Notes: generated by a model not told the origin, from the sequence alone. Shown: positions 7,415 through 16,748, numbered from the stretch's first letter. The stretch is DNA of 34,195 nucleotides from Candidatus Colicola equi (GCA_018066175.1 JAGHRV010000083.1:1-34195); one strand, 5' to 3'. Program-made: numbers and translations.

Positions 7415-7966
7415 TTAACCCATATATGGATTATACTCTATTTCATGTTTAATGGTTGTGGGATAGCCATGTCCGGGATAGACTTTTGTGGCCTTGGGCA
7501 GCTCTTCTAATTTCTTGAGCGACTGCATTAACGCCACCGTATCACCTCCCGGCAGGTCGGTGCGTCCAACAGACTCCATAAACAACGTATCGCCGGTAAA
7601 GATAACACCCTCTTCCTCAAAGTAGAAACATACAGCATCCTCTTTATGTCCGGGAGTAGGAATGACATGGACGTTGACGTTAACGTTGACGGTGCCTCCT
7701 GGCACACCGATAACATTGATATCAATAATCTTAGCATTCGGATAAGTGCGCTTCATATACTCCAGTCCGCATATATGGTCGGGATGGTAGTGAGTAATCA
7801 GAATAGCAATGGGAGTAAGTTTATTCTCGTCCAAGTAGTCTTGCACACGTTTCTCTTCTTTCTCCCCATACATACCGGGATCCACTATGAAGCAACATCC
7901 ATCTTGGGTAGTTACCACATACGTACATTCCCTGTATGGATTGCAATAAAAAGTCTTAATCGTCAT
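7415..7966 (-). CDS. Metallo-beta-lactamase-fold hydrolase (glyoxalase II-like)
   Basis: 183 residues from ATG 7966. A longer frame to 8071 runs into the upstream gene and lacks family sequence. Metal ligands are visible: THYHPDH (His59, His61, Asp63, His64), then PTPGHKED, FTGDTLF and YPGHGYPTT. These fit the hydroxyacylglutathione hydrolase-like group of soluble thioesterases. Many Bacteroidota lack glutathione, so the thiol ester it cleaves is uncertain. It overlaps the GNAT gene by 11 nt, so translation is coupled. A Val-Asn run (VNVNVNVHV) is encoded by hexamer repeats. Confidence 0.8.
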   Translation of the reverse strand: MTIKTFYCNPYRECTYVVTTQDGCCFIVDPGMYGEKEEKRVQDYLDENKLTPIAILITHYHPDHICGLEYMKRTYPNAKIIDINVIGVPGGTVNVNVNVHVIPTPGHKEDAVCFYFEEEGVIFTGDTLFMESVGRTDLPGGDTVALMQSLKKLEELPKATKVYPGHGYPTTIKHEIEYNPYMG

Positions 7967-8450
7967 AGTCGTGGAATTTGGAGTAGATAAGAGCAGAAGA
8001 GTCGAGTGTCCAATAACGAAGAGGGGTTGAACATATATAATCTCTATCTTCGTATATTTTACGGCAAGCAAGATTCGTTTCTGCTACCACCGCATAAATG
8101 AGTCGCAAATGCAGAAAATCAAACGCATATTGCTCCAGTTGGTGCATGGCTTGTGCACCTAAACCTTGACCGCGATGCTCGGGAGCGATATACAAACCTA
8201 TCGCTGCACGGCGGTTGCGGATGTCCAAATCAAATAAATCGGCGCAACCGATGGTAACACCATCTTGCATAATCATCAATCGCAACTGACCATCTCGGTA
8301 GATATCTCCGGTGGTAGAAGCTATATAGTCCCGCAAGTCCTGCTGACTAAGCGGATTATGATTGGAGCCATCCGCCCAAGCTGTAGCATCATTCTCCCAT
8401 TGATAGAGGAAAGGCAGATCGGTAGGTTCTATTTTGCGCAAAGTAATCAT
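7956..8450 (-). CDS. GNAT-family N-acetyltransferase
   Basis: 164 residues. The acetyl-CoA pyrophosphate-binding motif HRGQGLG sits in IGLYIAPEHRGQGLGAQAMH, followed by the usual AETNLACRKIYEDRDY helix. The layout matches RimJ/SpeG-like acetyltransferases that modify protein N-termini, ribosomal proteins or polyamines; the substrate is unknown. The start overlaps the HAD gene stop by 4 nt (ATGA), and the end overlaps the next gene by 11 nt, so it is embedded in the operon. Confidence 0.8.
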   Translation of the reverse strand: MITLRKIEPTDLPFLYQWENDATAWADGSNHNPLSQQDLRDYIASTTGDIYRDGQLRLMIMQDGVTIGCADLFDLDIRNRRAAIGLYIAPEHRGQGLGAQAMHQLEQYAFDFLHLRLIYAVVAETNLACRKIYEDRDYICSTPLRYWTLDSSALIYSKFHDYDD

Positions 8451-8869
8451 GATAGCAGTTTTTGTAACCAGTTTTTCTTAATAGGAATCTCCTGCGGAAT
8501 AGTTTGCTGATACGGAGTATAAGGTTGGCCCGAACGAATCATTTGGTAGATAACACCCCACTCCGGCAGTCCTCCTAAGTTGCGGTCGTCAATAAAAAGG
8601 TCCGCCGTTAGTTTATGCGCCGTCAAACCATCATGGATATTCTCTTCGCCCGGGAAATTAGAATTGACTGCATAGAAATCCACGCCACGTTCGTGGCAAT
8701 AATCAACGGCCTGCTTGAGCAGATCGCCTTCGCGCACAGACCATAAAATGACCTGGTGACCATCCTTAATGAGTTGTTTAAGGGTTTCGGTAGCAAATGG
8801 AATAGGCTTACCTATCTGCGGATAAGCATGCTCCACTATCGTTCCATCAAAATCAACGGCTATCGTCAT
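8447..8869 (-). CDS. HAD-superfamily protein, small (BT0820-like)
   Basis: 140 residues. It starts with the HAD motif I, MTIAVDFDGTIVEH (both aspartates present). Motif II is probably in QVILWSVREG and motif IV is LFIDDRNLGG. There is almost no cap domain, as in short C0-type HAD proteins common in Bacteroidota. A phosphatase or pyrophosphatase role is likely, but the substrate is unknown. It lies 24 nt after the membrane-protein gene and overlaps the GNAT gene by ATGA. Confidence 0.75.
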   Translation of the reverse strand: MTIAVDFDGTIVEHAYPQIGKPIPFATETLKQLIKDGHQVILWSVREGDLLKQAVDYCHERGVDFYAVNSNFPGEENIHDGLTAHKLTADLFIDDRNLGGLPEWGVIYQMIRSGQPYTPYQQTIPQEIPIKKNWLQKLLS

Positions 8870-8893
8870 ATCATTGGTATTTAAGATTCAACA

Positions 8894-9328
8894 TCAATAT
8901 TGCTCCGGTTGCAGTTCCAGGTACATTTTTTTCTCGGTAGGCTTGGTGAAGTACCATCCAATAGCCGATATACCAGCCAGCCATAACATCGACTGATAGC
9001 CTCCCATCAGGTAGAAAGCCGCGATGCCCAATACCATGGCATTGCTGACCATAAAGATACGGCGGGCGGCGGAAACATAATAGGCCTGGGTGCGTTCCTC
9101 CGACTCCTCCTGCTGCGCCAAGCGCGTGCATACACGCTTATGTAGCCATAAACCTAACGGCATCGACACAATAGCATCCAAGATGATGATGTATTGAATC
9201 ACCTGGCCCGGTACACTAAGCGGATTAATAGGCAGGACAATATCCTTCATAATTAAGAAATAAGTGACGGTAGCTGCCACAACAGCCAGCACCAACATAC
9301 CATAGTAGTAAAAATTTAAGCGTTTCAT
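8894..9328 (-). CDS. Small integral membrane protein, 144 aa
   Basis: Four hydrophobic segments are visible: about 8-26 (MLVLAVVAATVTYFLI), 42-62 (IQYIIILDAIVSMPLGLW), 92-109 (MVSNAMVLGIAAFYLM) and 113-127 (MLWLAGISAIGWYF). The loops between are charged, including QQEESEERTQ. No catalytic motif is seen. It probably sits in the inner membrane. It follows recR by 18 nt in the same operon. The function is unknown. Confidence 0.7.
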   Translation of the reverse strand: MKRLNFYYYGMLVLAVVAATVTYFLIMKDIVLPINPLSVPGQVIQYIIILDAIVSMPLGLWLHKRVCTRLAQQEESEERTQAYYVSAARRIFMVSNAMVLGIAAFYLMGGYQSMLWLAGISAIGWYFTKPTEKKMYLELQPEQY

Positions 9329-9346
9329 ATATTATTTGATTTAGTT

Positions 9347-9976
9347 CTAACCTTTGTACTCGGTTCGATTGACAATAGATCGACCTAATGTGATTTCGTC
9401 CGTATATTCAATATCATTTCCGACCGCCACACCTCGTGCTATCTGACTGACCTTAAGGTCAGGGATAGCCGCCTCCGACTGCATATTCTGAATCTTACGA
9501 TAGATATAGAAATTCGTAGTATCTCCTTCCATCGTTGTCGGCAAAGCCAGAATTATTTCCTGCAGGTGCTCCGGCACAATACGTGCCATGAGTGAGTCGA
9601 TTTCCAATTCCTTAGGCCCTACTCCATCCATGGGTGAGATAACGCCACCTAAGACGTGATAGAGACCATTATATTGGCCGGTATTCTCAATTGACATGAC
9701 ATCTCGGATATTCTCCACAACACAAACGGTTGTTCGGTCGCGATGCAGTCCCGAACAGATGGGACAGAGTTCTTGGTCGCTGATATTATGGCATTGGCGG
9801 CAGTATTTAATGTCCTTTTTGAGTTTGGAAATAGACAAAGTAAACTGCTCCACTTCGGCATCCGAACGCCGTAAAAGAGCCAACACATGGCGCAAAGCCG
9901 ACTTACGGCCCATGCCGGGCAGAGAAGCAAATTGATTGACGGCTTCGCCTAATAATATACTTGGATATTCGTTCAT
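9347..9976 (-). CDS. recR: Recombination mediator protein RecR
   Basis: 209 residues, full length for RecR. An N-terminal helix-hairpin-helix ([17 protein letters not shown], about 16-32) precedes a four-Cys zinc finger (CRQC and CPIC). A Toprim domain follows, with [15 protein letters not shown] and [12 protein letters not shown], and then a C-terminal Walker-B-like part ([20 protein letters not shown]). RecR with RecO loads RecA at gaps during recombinational repair. Only 1 nt separates its start from the CarboxypepD_reg gene stop, so it is translated in the same operon. Confidence 0.95.
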   Translation of the reverse strand: MNEYPSILLGEAVNQFASLPGMGRKSALRHVLALLRRSDAEVEQFTLSISKLKKDIKYCRQCHNISDQELCPICSGLHRDRTTVCVVENIRDVMSIENTGQYNGLYHVLGGVISPMDGVGPKELEIDSLMARIVPEHLQEIILALPTTMEGDTTNFYIYRKIQNMQSEAAIPDLKVSQIARGVAVGNDIEYTDEITLGRSIVNRTEYKG

Positions 9977-9977
9977 A

Positions 9978-11231
9978 CTAATAAATAGGTACTGTTACAC
10001 GCACCACTTTGCTGCGCTTGGAGTAAGTAGATAAGGGTTGGACATTATCGGTTTGGACCTTGGTGATGTTCTGTATGCCACGGAATTGACAAGGCAGTTG
10101 CACTTTGTTCTTATCCTCCAGCCATCCCTCAACAAGTACGTTCTTTTGCTTAGGTACTAACAGGCCACCATGATGTGTGTATTGCGTTTCAAAATGAATC
10201 GTAAAATCGGCTTTCTTGAGACGGAATTTTTCAATCCTTTCATCGTCCATATTTAGCAGGTTGAGCCACTCTAAGTCGCTGTCCTTCACCCGAATACTAA
10301 AGGGAAGAAAGAGTTTAACATGGATATCCTGCATGTACGTTTGTAGGGATGCAGCATAGTCCACTAATAAGTTCTGAGACTCCACAACTTTGACGATGCC
10401 TAAGAAGAAGTCGCGCCTGCGCGTGTATGTTAATAAGGCGTGCTTGGCATCGGGTTTAGTCATCGTCCATCGCGACAGCTCGTCGCTCAAATCCAACAAA
10501 GCCGACTTATCAATCTGGGACATCTCCCAAATCTTACGATGCACAATCGTTCCCGAATCAATCGACTGAGCCAAATACTGCCGCTTCGAGTCTTGTTCAC
10601 CTCCCAATAACCGGTCCGCATGCTCACGAACTAACGAATCACAATAACGCTTGCAGTACCTGCCCATAAACTGAATACTATCCGGCAAAGTAATGTCGGA
10701 AGAAGGGATATGTATCACATCGCCTATCATCTGTTCCATGCCCCAAGGCGAGTTCTTGGCATCCATACGTACATCACTTACCACACTATACTGAATAGGT
10801 TGTGAGGGATATTCCGCTTGCAGTTGCACATATATCTCATGCAGGATAGCGGCTTTTTTCTTGCGTTTAGACTGGCGCGTCTTCTTAGCCTCCACCGTAG
10901 TAGGCGTCAGCAAAATAGGCTGCTCAGACAAAGTAACTACAGCATCCGATTGGGCGAACTCATAAAGAGGCAATTCCTCAGTAGCATAACCGATACAAGA
11001 AAGCACGACCAAAGAAGACGAATCGGCATCTACATCCAGCATAAAGTAACCATCCGGATTAGCGGCCGTGCCTAAGACAGGCGATTGCTTCAAATAAATA
11101 GTGGCATAGGCAAGGGCATGACCCTGTTCATCCACTACCCTTCCCTTGTATAAAGAAGCCAACAAAGGAACGAAGGCAAGCAGTAGACTCACCAACATAA
11201 AAGTCCGCAGATAGGAAGAACGCCACATCAT
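9978..11231 (-). CDS. Exported CarboxypepD_reg domain protein (DUF5686-like, short)
   Basis: 417 residues from ATG 11231. The N-terminal signal ([18 protein letters not shown]) is followed by a CarboxypepD_reg beta-sandwich ([20 protein letters not shown]) and a helical, charged region with [10 protein letters not shown]. The rest resembles the periplasmic part of DUF5686-type proteins. It lacks the long C-terminal barrel those proteins usually have, so it is either a short relative or a separate family. It is the first gene of the recR operon and has its own promoter, interlocked with that of the divergent gene at 11361. It probably acts in the periplasm or outer membrane. Confidence 0.65.
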   Translation of the reverse strand: MMWRSSYLRTFMLVSLLLAFVPLLASLYKGRVVDEQGHALAYATIYLKQSPVLGTAANPDGYFMLDVDADSSSLVVLSCIGYATEELPLYEFAQSDAVVTLSEQPILLTPTTVEAKKTRQSKRKKKAAILHEIYVQLQAEYPSQPIQYSVVSDVRMDAKNSPWGMEQMIGDVIHIPSSDITLPDSIQFMGRYCKRYCDSLVREHADRLLGGEQDSKRQYLAQSIDSGTIVHRKIWEMSQIDKSALLDLSDELSRWTMTKPDAKHALLTYTRRRDFFLGIVKVVESQNLLVDYAASLQTYMQDIHVKLFLPFSIRVKDSDLEWLNLLNMDDERIEKFRLKKADFTIHFETQYTHHGGLLVPKQKNVLVEGWLEDKNKVQLPCQFRGIQNITKVQTDNVQPLSTYSKRSKVVRVTVPIY

Positions 11232-11258
11232 CAATCGTCTTTTTCAAAAAAATCACCG

Positions 11259-11290
11259 CAAAATTACAAAAAAATTTGCATATATCCAAA
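11259..11290 (-). promoter_or_regulatory. Promoter of the recR operon
   Basis: On the minus strand TTTG (11287-11290), a 20-bp spacer and TAATTTTG (11259-11266). It shares 16 bp with the opposite promoter at 11275-11306: each -33 element lies in the spacer of the other. Confidence 0.75.
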
Positions 11291-11306
11291 AAAAAGTGTA
11301 TCTTTG
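11275..11306 (+). promoter_or_regulatory. Promoter of the pseudopilin-like gene and rsmD
   Basis: TTTG (11275-11278), a 20-bp spacer and TATCTTTG (11299-11306). The leader to the ATG at 11361 is about 48 nt. It interlocks with the minus-strand promoter at 11259-11290. Confidence 0.75.
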
Positions 11307-11360
11307 CACGTCCTTTTTGAAAAAGAGACACCACAATCGTAACTAAATCTACTTTTTAAT

Positions 11361-12119
11361 ATGAAAAATTCAAAAGTATTCTATTCTATTTTGCTGGGTG
11401 TTGCATGCCTCTTTTTGGTATATGTATGCATCGATAGCGTAGTTACTCCTATTCGTTTTGAGCAGACTCGTGCGGAGCGCGAAGTGACTGTTGTTGAGAA
11501 CTTGATTAATATCCGTGCCGCAGAAGCCGAGTTTAAGTTGGTTCATGGCCGCTACCAAGGTGACTTGGATTCGTTGGTTTTGTTCCTGCAAAACACTCCT
11601 AAGAAAGAGGTGATGAAAGAGGGAAGTCTGACGGATAAGCAGTTGGAGGCAGGTTTGACAGAACTCAAGGCTACTCGTATCTTAGAGAAAGCTTTGGCTA
11701 AGGCTGCTGCTAAACTGAAGATTGACGACAAAGACCAATTATACGCATATATATGGGAGAACGATAGAGACGTACAAAGCAATGGCTTAGCCGGTTTCCG
11801 TCGCGACACTATCTATAAGAATATGATTGAGACGTTGTACAAAGGTAAATATACCGCAGAGAACGTAGATCAAATCACGTATATCCCTTATACCGACAAG
11901 CTTCGCTTCGAGACCGAATTGAATAATGACTACACCACCTCACAAGGTATCCATGTGCCTTTGATTGAGGTTCGCGCACATTACAATACTTACTTGGCCG
12001 ACTTAGACAATCAGGAACGCGTTAACCTGATAGATAAAGAGACTAAGTTGGAGCACTATCCCGGACTGAAGATCGGTAGCATTGAGGCGCCGAATAATAA
12101 CGCAGGAAACTGGGAATAA
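11361..12119 (+). CDS. Membrane-anchored protein with pseudopilin-like N-terminus, 252 aa
   Basis: A single N-terminal hydrophobic helix (FYSILLGVACLFLVYVCID, about 7-25) continues into an amphipathic helix with NLINIRAAEAEFKLVHGRY, the type IV pilin or type II secretion pseudopilin pattern of a periplasmic helix before the globular head. No prepilin peptidase site (Gly-Phe-x-x-x-Glu) is obvious, so it may be a stable membrane protein. The central part is Lys/Ala-rich and helical. It precedes rsmD, an order I associate with Bacteroidales. The function is unknown. It has its own promoter and ends 13 nt before the rsmD start. Confidence 0.65.
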   Translation: MKNSKVFYSILLGVACLFLVYVCIDSVVTPIRFEQTRAEREVTVVENLINIRAAEAEFKLVHGRYQGDLDSLVLFLQNTPKKEVMKEGSLTDKQLEAGLTELKATRILEKALAKAAAKLKIDDKDQLYAYIWENDRDVQSNGLAGFRRDTIYKNMIETLYKGKYTAENVDQITYIPYTDKLRFETELNNDYTTSQGIHVPLIEVRAHYNTYLADLDNQERVNLIDKETKLEHYPGLKIGSIEAPNNNAGNWE

Positions 12120-12132
12120 CGTAGACGTAGAG

Positions 12133-12660
12133 ATGAGAATCATTTCTGGCATATATGGGGGGCGCCGAATGACGCCCCCTAAAAATATCACAGCGAGACC
12201 CACTACGGACTTTGCCAAGGAGAGTTTATTCAATCTACTGAATAATCGTATTGACTTTGAGGATATTGATATGCTGGATTTGTTTGCCGGAACAGGAGGT
12301 ATCGGATTAGAGTTTGTCTCACGCGGCGCTCGTTCAGTCACCTCTATCGAGTTGGCCCACACCCAGCAGAACTATATCCTATCCGTCTGCAAACAGTTGG
12401 GAATCAATAACTTGACGCTGGTGCGAAGCGATGTGTTTAAGTTCATACATGCTTGCCAAGCACGTTATGACTTCATCTTTGCCGATCCTCCATACGCCTT
12501 AGATAAAATCCCTACTCTGCCTGAGTTGGTACTGCCGTTGCTTAAGCCGGACGGACTGTTTGTATTGGAACATGGCAAGGACAATAATTTTAGTGCGCAT
12601 CCCAACTGTATTGAGACGCGCACATACGGAAGTGTTCACTTTTCGTTTTTTCAAAACTAA
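12133..12660 (+). CDS. rsmD: 16S rRNA (guanine966-N2)-methyltransferase RsmD
   Basis: 175 residues from ATG 12133. The upstream extension to 12082 overlaps the previous gene and lacks family sequence, while MRIISGIYGGRRM is the usual RsmD start. Motifs: SAM-binding LDLFAGTGGIGLE, SIEL (motif II) and the catalytic FADPPYAL. It methylates G966 of 16S rRNA in 30S assembly. It is cotranscribed with the pseudopilin-like gene. Its TAA at 12658-12660 directly abuts the manA stop on the other strand. Confidence 0.9.
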   Translation: MRIISGIYGGRRMTPPKNITARPTTDFAKESLFNLLNNRIDFEDIDMLDLFAGTGGIGLEFVSRGARSVTSIELAHTQQNYILSVCKQLGINNLTLVRSDVFKFIHACQARYDFIFADPPYALDKIPTLPELVLPLLKPDGLFVLEHGKDNNFSAHPNCIETRTYGSVHFSFFQN

Positions 12661-13590
12661 TTAAACGACATATACCTCGAGCACCTTGGCGGTAGCGTCA
12701 GGGGTTAGTTGTATGTCTTTCAGCGATGCCGGCAATAGCACAGCTTCTCCTGCATTCAGCATAACGGGTTCCCCTTCCTCGCCATCCAAGGCTTCCACAC
12801 GAACCTGACCTTCTGCGCAGATATAAACCACAAAACTGTCCAACTCTGCATAATCACGGTTGATAGACTTATCAAAATGCAGTATATTCGTGCAGAAATG
12901 CTCATCTTGCACCAGCGAGGCTGCCGAATTAACAGGATTATCGTAGTTAATGAGCGGTTCCGGTTGAGCCTCGTAATTCAGGCAATCCAAAGCCTGGTCG
13001 ATATGCAATTCTCGGAGTTTACCATCTAATCCGGGACGGCGATAATCGTAAAGACGGTAGGTTAAGTCGCTTGATTGTTGTATCTCCACCACTTGGGTGC
13101 CGCTACGAAGGGCATGTACCAAGCCTGCTTCCACAAAAGCCACATCGCCCTGCTGAACCGGCACAATCTGCATAAGATTCATAATTGTATCTTGCTGCAG
13201 ACAGTCCGCTACCTCGTCGCGACTTGTGGCACGATTAAAACCTAAGATGATAGACGCTTGCGGGGTGGCTTGTGACACGTACCACATCTCGCTCTTGCCT
13301 AATTGGTCCAATTCGGCAGCCATCATATCATCGGGATGCACTTGGATACTCAGGTCATCTTGCGCATCAATCGTTTTGAACAATAGCGGGAATACATCAC
13401 CAAACATTTGGTAGATAGATCCTCCCACCAACTCGTCCATATAAATCTCAATCAGTTCACTTAATGTATTACCAGCCAGAAACCCATTCTCTACAATGGT
13501 TTGGTCATTGCCACAAGTACTGATCAACCAACTCTCCTGCCCCCATACTTTGGGCTTAACAATGGGTTTGAACTTAAGTGGATATAACAT
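12661..13590 (-). CDS. manA: Class I mannose-6-phosphate isomerase
   Basis: 309 residues, the short bacterial form. Metal ligands are visible in SIQVHPDD (Gln, His), GKSEMWYV (Glu) and EAGLVHAL (His). The active-site Arg is in TYRLYDYRRPG. The C-terminal cupin half (VRVEALDGEEGEPVMLNAGEAVLLPA) is present. It interconverts fructose-6-phosphate and mannose-6-phosphate. It is the last gene of the 18672-12661 operon, 14 nt after galE, and ends directly against rsmD on the opposite strand. Confidence 0.93.
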   Translation of the reverse strand: MLYPLKFKPIVKPKVWGQESWLISTCGNDQTIVENGFLAGNTLSELIEIYMDELVGGSIYQMFGDVFPLLFKTIDAQDDLSIQVHPDDMMAAELDQLGKSEMWYVSQATPQASIILGFNRATSRDEVADCLQQDTIMNLMQIVPVQQGDVAFVEAGLVHALRSGTQVVEIQQSSDLTYRLYDYRRPGLDGKLRELHIDQALDCLNYEAQPEPLINYDNPVNSAASLVQDEHFCTNILHFDKSINRDYAELDSFVVYICAEGQVRVEALDGEEGEPVMLNAGEAVLLPASLKDIQLTPDATAKVLEVYVV

Positions 13591-13604
13591 AGTTATTCGT
13601 TTCT

Positions 13605-14636
13605 TTAATTAATACCGCGGAGTTTTTTCTCCCAGTTCCATGCGCTTCGCAGCACTTCTTCCACCGGTGTATCGGCCTTCCAACCCAATACATCATTGGC
13701 TTTCTTGGGGTTAGCCCATACTTGCTCTATATCTCCTTCGCGACGGCCTACTATCTCGTATTTGATATGGATGCCGGATACTTTGATGAACGTGCGCAGA
13801 ATCTCCAAGACGCTCAATCCTCGTCCTGTACCTAAGTTAAAGACCTCAACTTGGTCGGTAGGCAGACCAGCCAACATGCGTTCAACGGCTTTAACGTGAG
13901 CCTTGGCGAGGTCCATGACGTAGATATAGTCGCGGATGCATGAACCATCAGGCGTATTGTAGTCGTTTCCAAATACCCGCAGTTTATCGCGTAATCCGGC
14001 TGCTGTTTGTGTCACAAACGGCAGTAAGTTATTCGGTACACCATTGGGCAATTCACCAATCAAAGCAGACGGGTGCGCTCCTATAGGGTTGAAATAACGT
14101 AAGATAGTGGCATGCAGATTAGCATTGGCATGGCATGTATCACATATAATCTCTTCGTTGACTTGTTTGGTATTGCCATACGGGGACAAGGCCTTTTGGA
14201 TAGGAGCCGTTTCATCTACAGGAAGATGGTTCTTATCAGGTTGACCATATACGGTACATGAACTGGAGAAGACGATATGTTGCACATTATGCACGAGCAT
14301 CAAATCCAGCACCGTCACTAATGACCCTAAGTTATTGCGGTAGTACATAAGCGGTTGCTCCACCGATTCGCCTACAGCCTTGCTGGCAGCAAAATGGATG
14401 ACTGCTTGAATATCCGGATACTGCGTAAACACGCGCTCCATATTGACGTAGTCGTTGCAATTGACGTTCTCAAAGTCCGGTCGGCGACCTACAATCTGTT
14501 CTATACCATCCAGCACCTCTACATTGCTATTGCTCAAGTTATCCACGATAACAACCTCATACCCTTGCTGCATCAGACATACCACGGTATGTGAACCAAT
14601 ATAGCCGGTTCCTCCTGTTACAAGTATTCTTGCCAT
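13605..14636 (-). CDS. galE: UDP-glucose 4-epimerase
   Basis: 343 residues, full length for GalE. The extended SDR features are all present: NAD-binding GGTGYIGSHT at residue 7, the catalytic Ser in FSSSCTVYG, and the YGNTK catalytic Tyr-Lys motif. FNLGTGRGLSVLE and RREGDIEQVWANPKKA are typical C-terminal motifs. It interconverts UDP-glucose and UDP-galactose in the cytoplasm. It lies between the nucleotidyltransferase and manA with short gaps (11 and 14 nt). Confidence 0.95.
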   Translation of the reverse strand: MARILVTGGTGYIGSHTVVCLMQQGYEVVIVDNLSNSNVEVLDGIEQIVGRRPDFENVNCNDYVNMERVFTQYPDIQAVIHFAASKAVGESVEQPLMYYRNNLGSLVTVLDLMLVHNVQHIVFSSSCTVYGQPDKNHLPVDETAPIQKALSPYGNTKQVNEEIICDTCHANANLHATILRYFNPIGAHPSALIGELPNGVPNNLLPFVTQTAAGLRDKLRVFGNDYNTPDGSCIRDYIYVMDLAKAHVKAVERMLAGLPTDQVEVFNLGTGRGLSVLEILRTFIKVSGIHIKYEIVGRREGDIEQVWANPKKANDVLGWKADTPVEEVLRSAWNWEKKLRGIN

Positions 14637-14647
14637 AAAGTAATGAA

Positions 14648-15547
14648 TTAAAATAGTTTATTTGGATAGACACCGTTTTTAACCAATTCGTTTATCTTGA
14701 GTATAAACTGCGGTCTATCCTCAGCATAGGTAACACCGAACCACTTACTGGGTGTATCTAATACTTGGCAAGTAGCCTTACCTGCCACAATCATATCATT
14801 CACTAACGTTGGGATATAAAACTCTTTTTTAAGTTCCTGACCATTCTCTTTTAAGAAGGCTTTGAACCCCTCTTCGGCATAAGCAAAGTATTCTGGTGTG
14901 AATCCCCACATATTCATGGAAACAGGTGTATTAAGTGGAATCTCAGTATCTACATTGTCCTCGGTATAGACGATTTTGCCGGCTTTTTCTTCAATCTTAG
15001 TGCGCTCTACCACATCGGTTAGGAAACCATTTGCATCGGTGGAGCATACACCACGGCTAACGGTTCCGTTCTCGCTGAGTGTATTCTGGACGCGATAACC
15101 AATCATGCACCATTTACCGGTTGTTCCTTCTATGCTTTTGAGGTAATCAGCCAACACTTGGAACGACTCCTTACCATAGAAATCGTCGGCATTAATCACC
15201 GCAAACGGTTCTTTGATAATATCCTTAGCCATCAGCACGGCGTGATTGGTTCCCCAAGGTTTGGTGCGTTCGGGATTAATAGCATATCCAGCAGGCACTT
15301 TATCTATAGATTGGAAGCATATCTCACAAGGCACTTTATCAGCGTATTTGCTGAGTACAACCTTCTTGAAGTCCTCTTCAAAATCCTTACGGATAACAAA
15401 TACCACCTTACCAAATCCAGCACGCATAGCGTCAAAAACGCTATAATCCATGATAGTCTCACCATTCGGTCCAAGACCATCTATCTGCTTTAATCCTCCG
15501 TAACGGCTCCCCATTCCGGCAGCCAAAATAAATAATGTTGGTTTCAT
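14648..15547 (-). CDS. Sugar-phosphate nucleotidyltransferase-like protein
   Basis: 299 residues. It begins with FILAAGMGSRYGGLKQIDGL, the signature of the nucleotidyltransferase fold (glucose-1-phosphate thymidylyl- or uridylyltransferase type). The metal-binding Asp is in FAVINADDFYGKESF. The protein ends PQFILKINELVKNGVYPNKLF. Sugar-nucleotide synthesis fits its neighbours galE and manA. The nucleotide and sugar cannot be read from sequence; GalU or RfbA names would be guesses. It is spaced 6 nt from YitT and 11 nt from galE. Confidence 0.8.
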   Translation of the reverse strand: MKPTLFILAAGMGSRYGGLKQIDGLGPNGETIMDYSVFDAMRAGFGKVVFVIRKDFEEDFKKVVLSKYADKVPCEICFQSIDKVPAGYAINPERTKPWGTNHAVLMAKDIIKEPFAVINADDFYGKESFQVLADYLKSIEGTTGKWCMIGYRVQNTLSENGTVSRGVCSTDANGFLTDVVERTKIEEKAGKIVYTEDNVDTEIPLNTPVSMNMWGFTPEYFAYAEEGFKAFLKENGQELKKEFYIPTLVNDMIVAGKATCQVLDTPSKWFGVTYAEDRPQFILKINELVKNGVYPNKLF

Positions 15548-15553
15548 ATTATT

Positions 15554-16738
15554 TCAATGATTTTGATTTAATTTCTCTTCACGTTTCTCACGCATTAGTT
15601 GATGACGTTTTTCGTACTGGAGCACACGCTCTTGAATATCATCAATAAAGTTCTCATAGCGTGACTTATGGATGAGCCATGTTCCATGTATTTCCGAGCA
15701 GTTGCCGGCGGTCATGAATGAGTCGATATGATTATCACGCATGAACTTAAGCAGTTCGGAGTACTCATCCTTGGTGAGTAGCGATTGGATCTCTACGTGT
15801 TGCGTATTTGTGTAACCTCCGGTTACTTCGTACAAAGAGCATCCTCTACCTAATTTCTCAATTATATACTTGCGAATCCGTTCATGCTCCGGTGTAATGA
15901 CACAAACACGTTTTTTGTTACTAAGTGAAACGGTGAAGTAATCGACTACCAATCCGTTAATCCACGTTCCAATCAATCCAATAACCACCATGCGGAAGTC
16001 GTTAATCAGGAAAGCAGAGCAGCAGATGATTGCGCCACCTATGCTAACCGATGCGCCGATATCAAAGTGCAAGTACTTATTGATTATCTTAGCCAATATG
16101 TCCAATCCTCCGGTGGAAGCGTTAATGCGGAACTCAAAAGCCTGGCAAGCGCTCAATAAGAGCACAAAGCAAATAAGGTCGAACCAAACATCTCCCAAAC
16201 CTAATCCGGCAGACATCACGGAGTCCTTAACCTGCTGCAGCACTTCTCCACCCCTGCTCAGTATAAAAGGATTACCATTCACATCCAAGACAGTACGGCC
16301 ATTGGCTATCTGAGCCTGGATATCCGGGTTATAGATGACTTGATGGGTAAACTTAGTATAGGGATAAATACGATCCCATACTTGGATAAGCGGACCCAAG
16401 ATCATCGCTGTATAAACCGTTTTTGCACCAAACTCATTGCCGATTAATAGGAAGGCCAATATGAGCAAGAACGCATTGATACCCATGACCCATAAGGATA
16501 AGGTATCGGCATTACCTCCCATTGCGGTATTGATTACAAGCGATAAACCCGATATAGATCCTACGATTAAGTGGCTCGGCATTAGGAAGTAATATACGGC
16601 CGCTGCACCAAACAGCATTCCGACGGTCATTATAATTAATTCTTTCCAGAACTTCTTTGTATGCAGATTAGCCCAAAAACTTTGACCTAAATCCCCCCAA
16701 TACTTACGAGAACAGAATTGGCGCCAAGTGTTTTCCAT
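15554..16738 (-). CDS. YitT-family membrane protein with DUF2179 domain
   Basis: 394 residues, longer than the roughly 290 usual for YitT. A charged N-terminal extension (about 1-32) precedes the first membrane helix (KELIIMTVGMLFGAAAVYYF). Other helices lie near 85-100, 186-200, 230-245 and 250-268. Between them is an extra 65-residue loop (about 119-185). The C-terminal DUF2179 domain (about 275-360) includes RGCSLYEVTGGY and VEIQSLLTKDEYSELLKF. The function is unknown; transport or signalling has been suggested for the family. It lies between the aspartokinase-like gene and the nucleotidyltransferase. Confidence 0.85.
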   Translation of the reverse strand: MENTWRQFCSRKYWGDLGQSFWANLHTKKFWKELIIMTVGMLFGAAAVYYFLMPSHLIVGSISGLSLVINTAMGGNADTLSLWVMGINAFLLILAFLLIGNEFGAKTVYTAMILGPLIQVWDRIYPYTKFTHQVIYNPDIQAQIANGRTVLDVNGNPFILSRGGEVLQQVKDSVMSAGLGLGDVWFDLICFVLLLSACQAFEFRINASTGGLDILAKIINKYLHFDIGASVSIGGAIICCSAFLINDFRMVVIGLIGTWINGLVVDYFTVSLSNKKRVCVITPEHERIRKYIIEKLGRGCSLYEVTGGYTNTQHVEIQSLLTKDEYSELLKFMRDNHIDSFMTAGNCSEIHGTWLIHKSRYENFIDDIQERVLQYEKRHQLMREKREEKLNQNH

Positions 16739-16748
16739 ACGATATAGA

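Noticed and set aside
8871..9131. 86-codon frame on the minus strand
   Set aside because: It is a shifted frame over the four-helix membrane protein, with unlikely composition.
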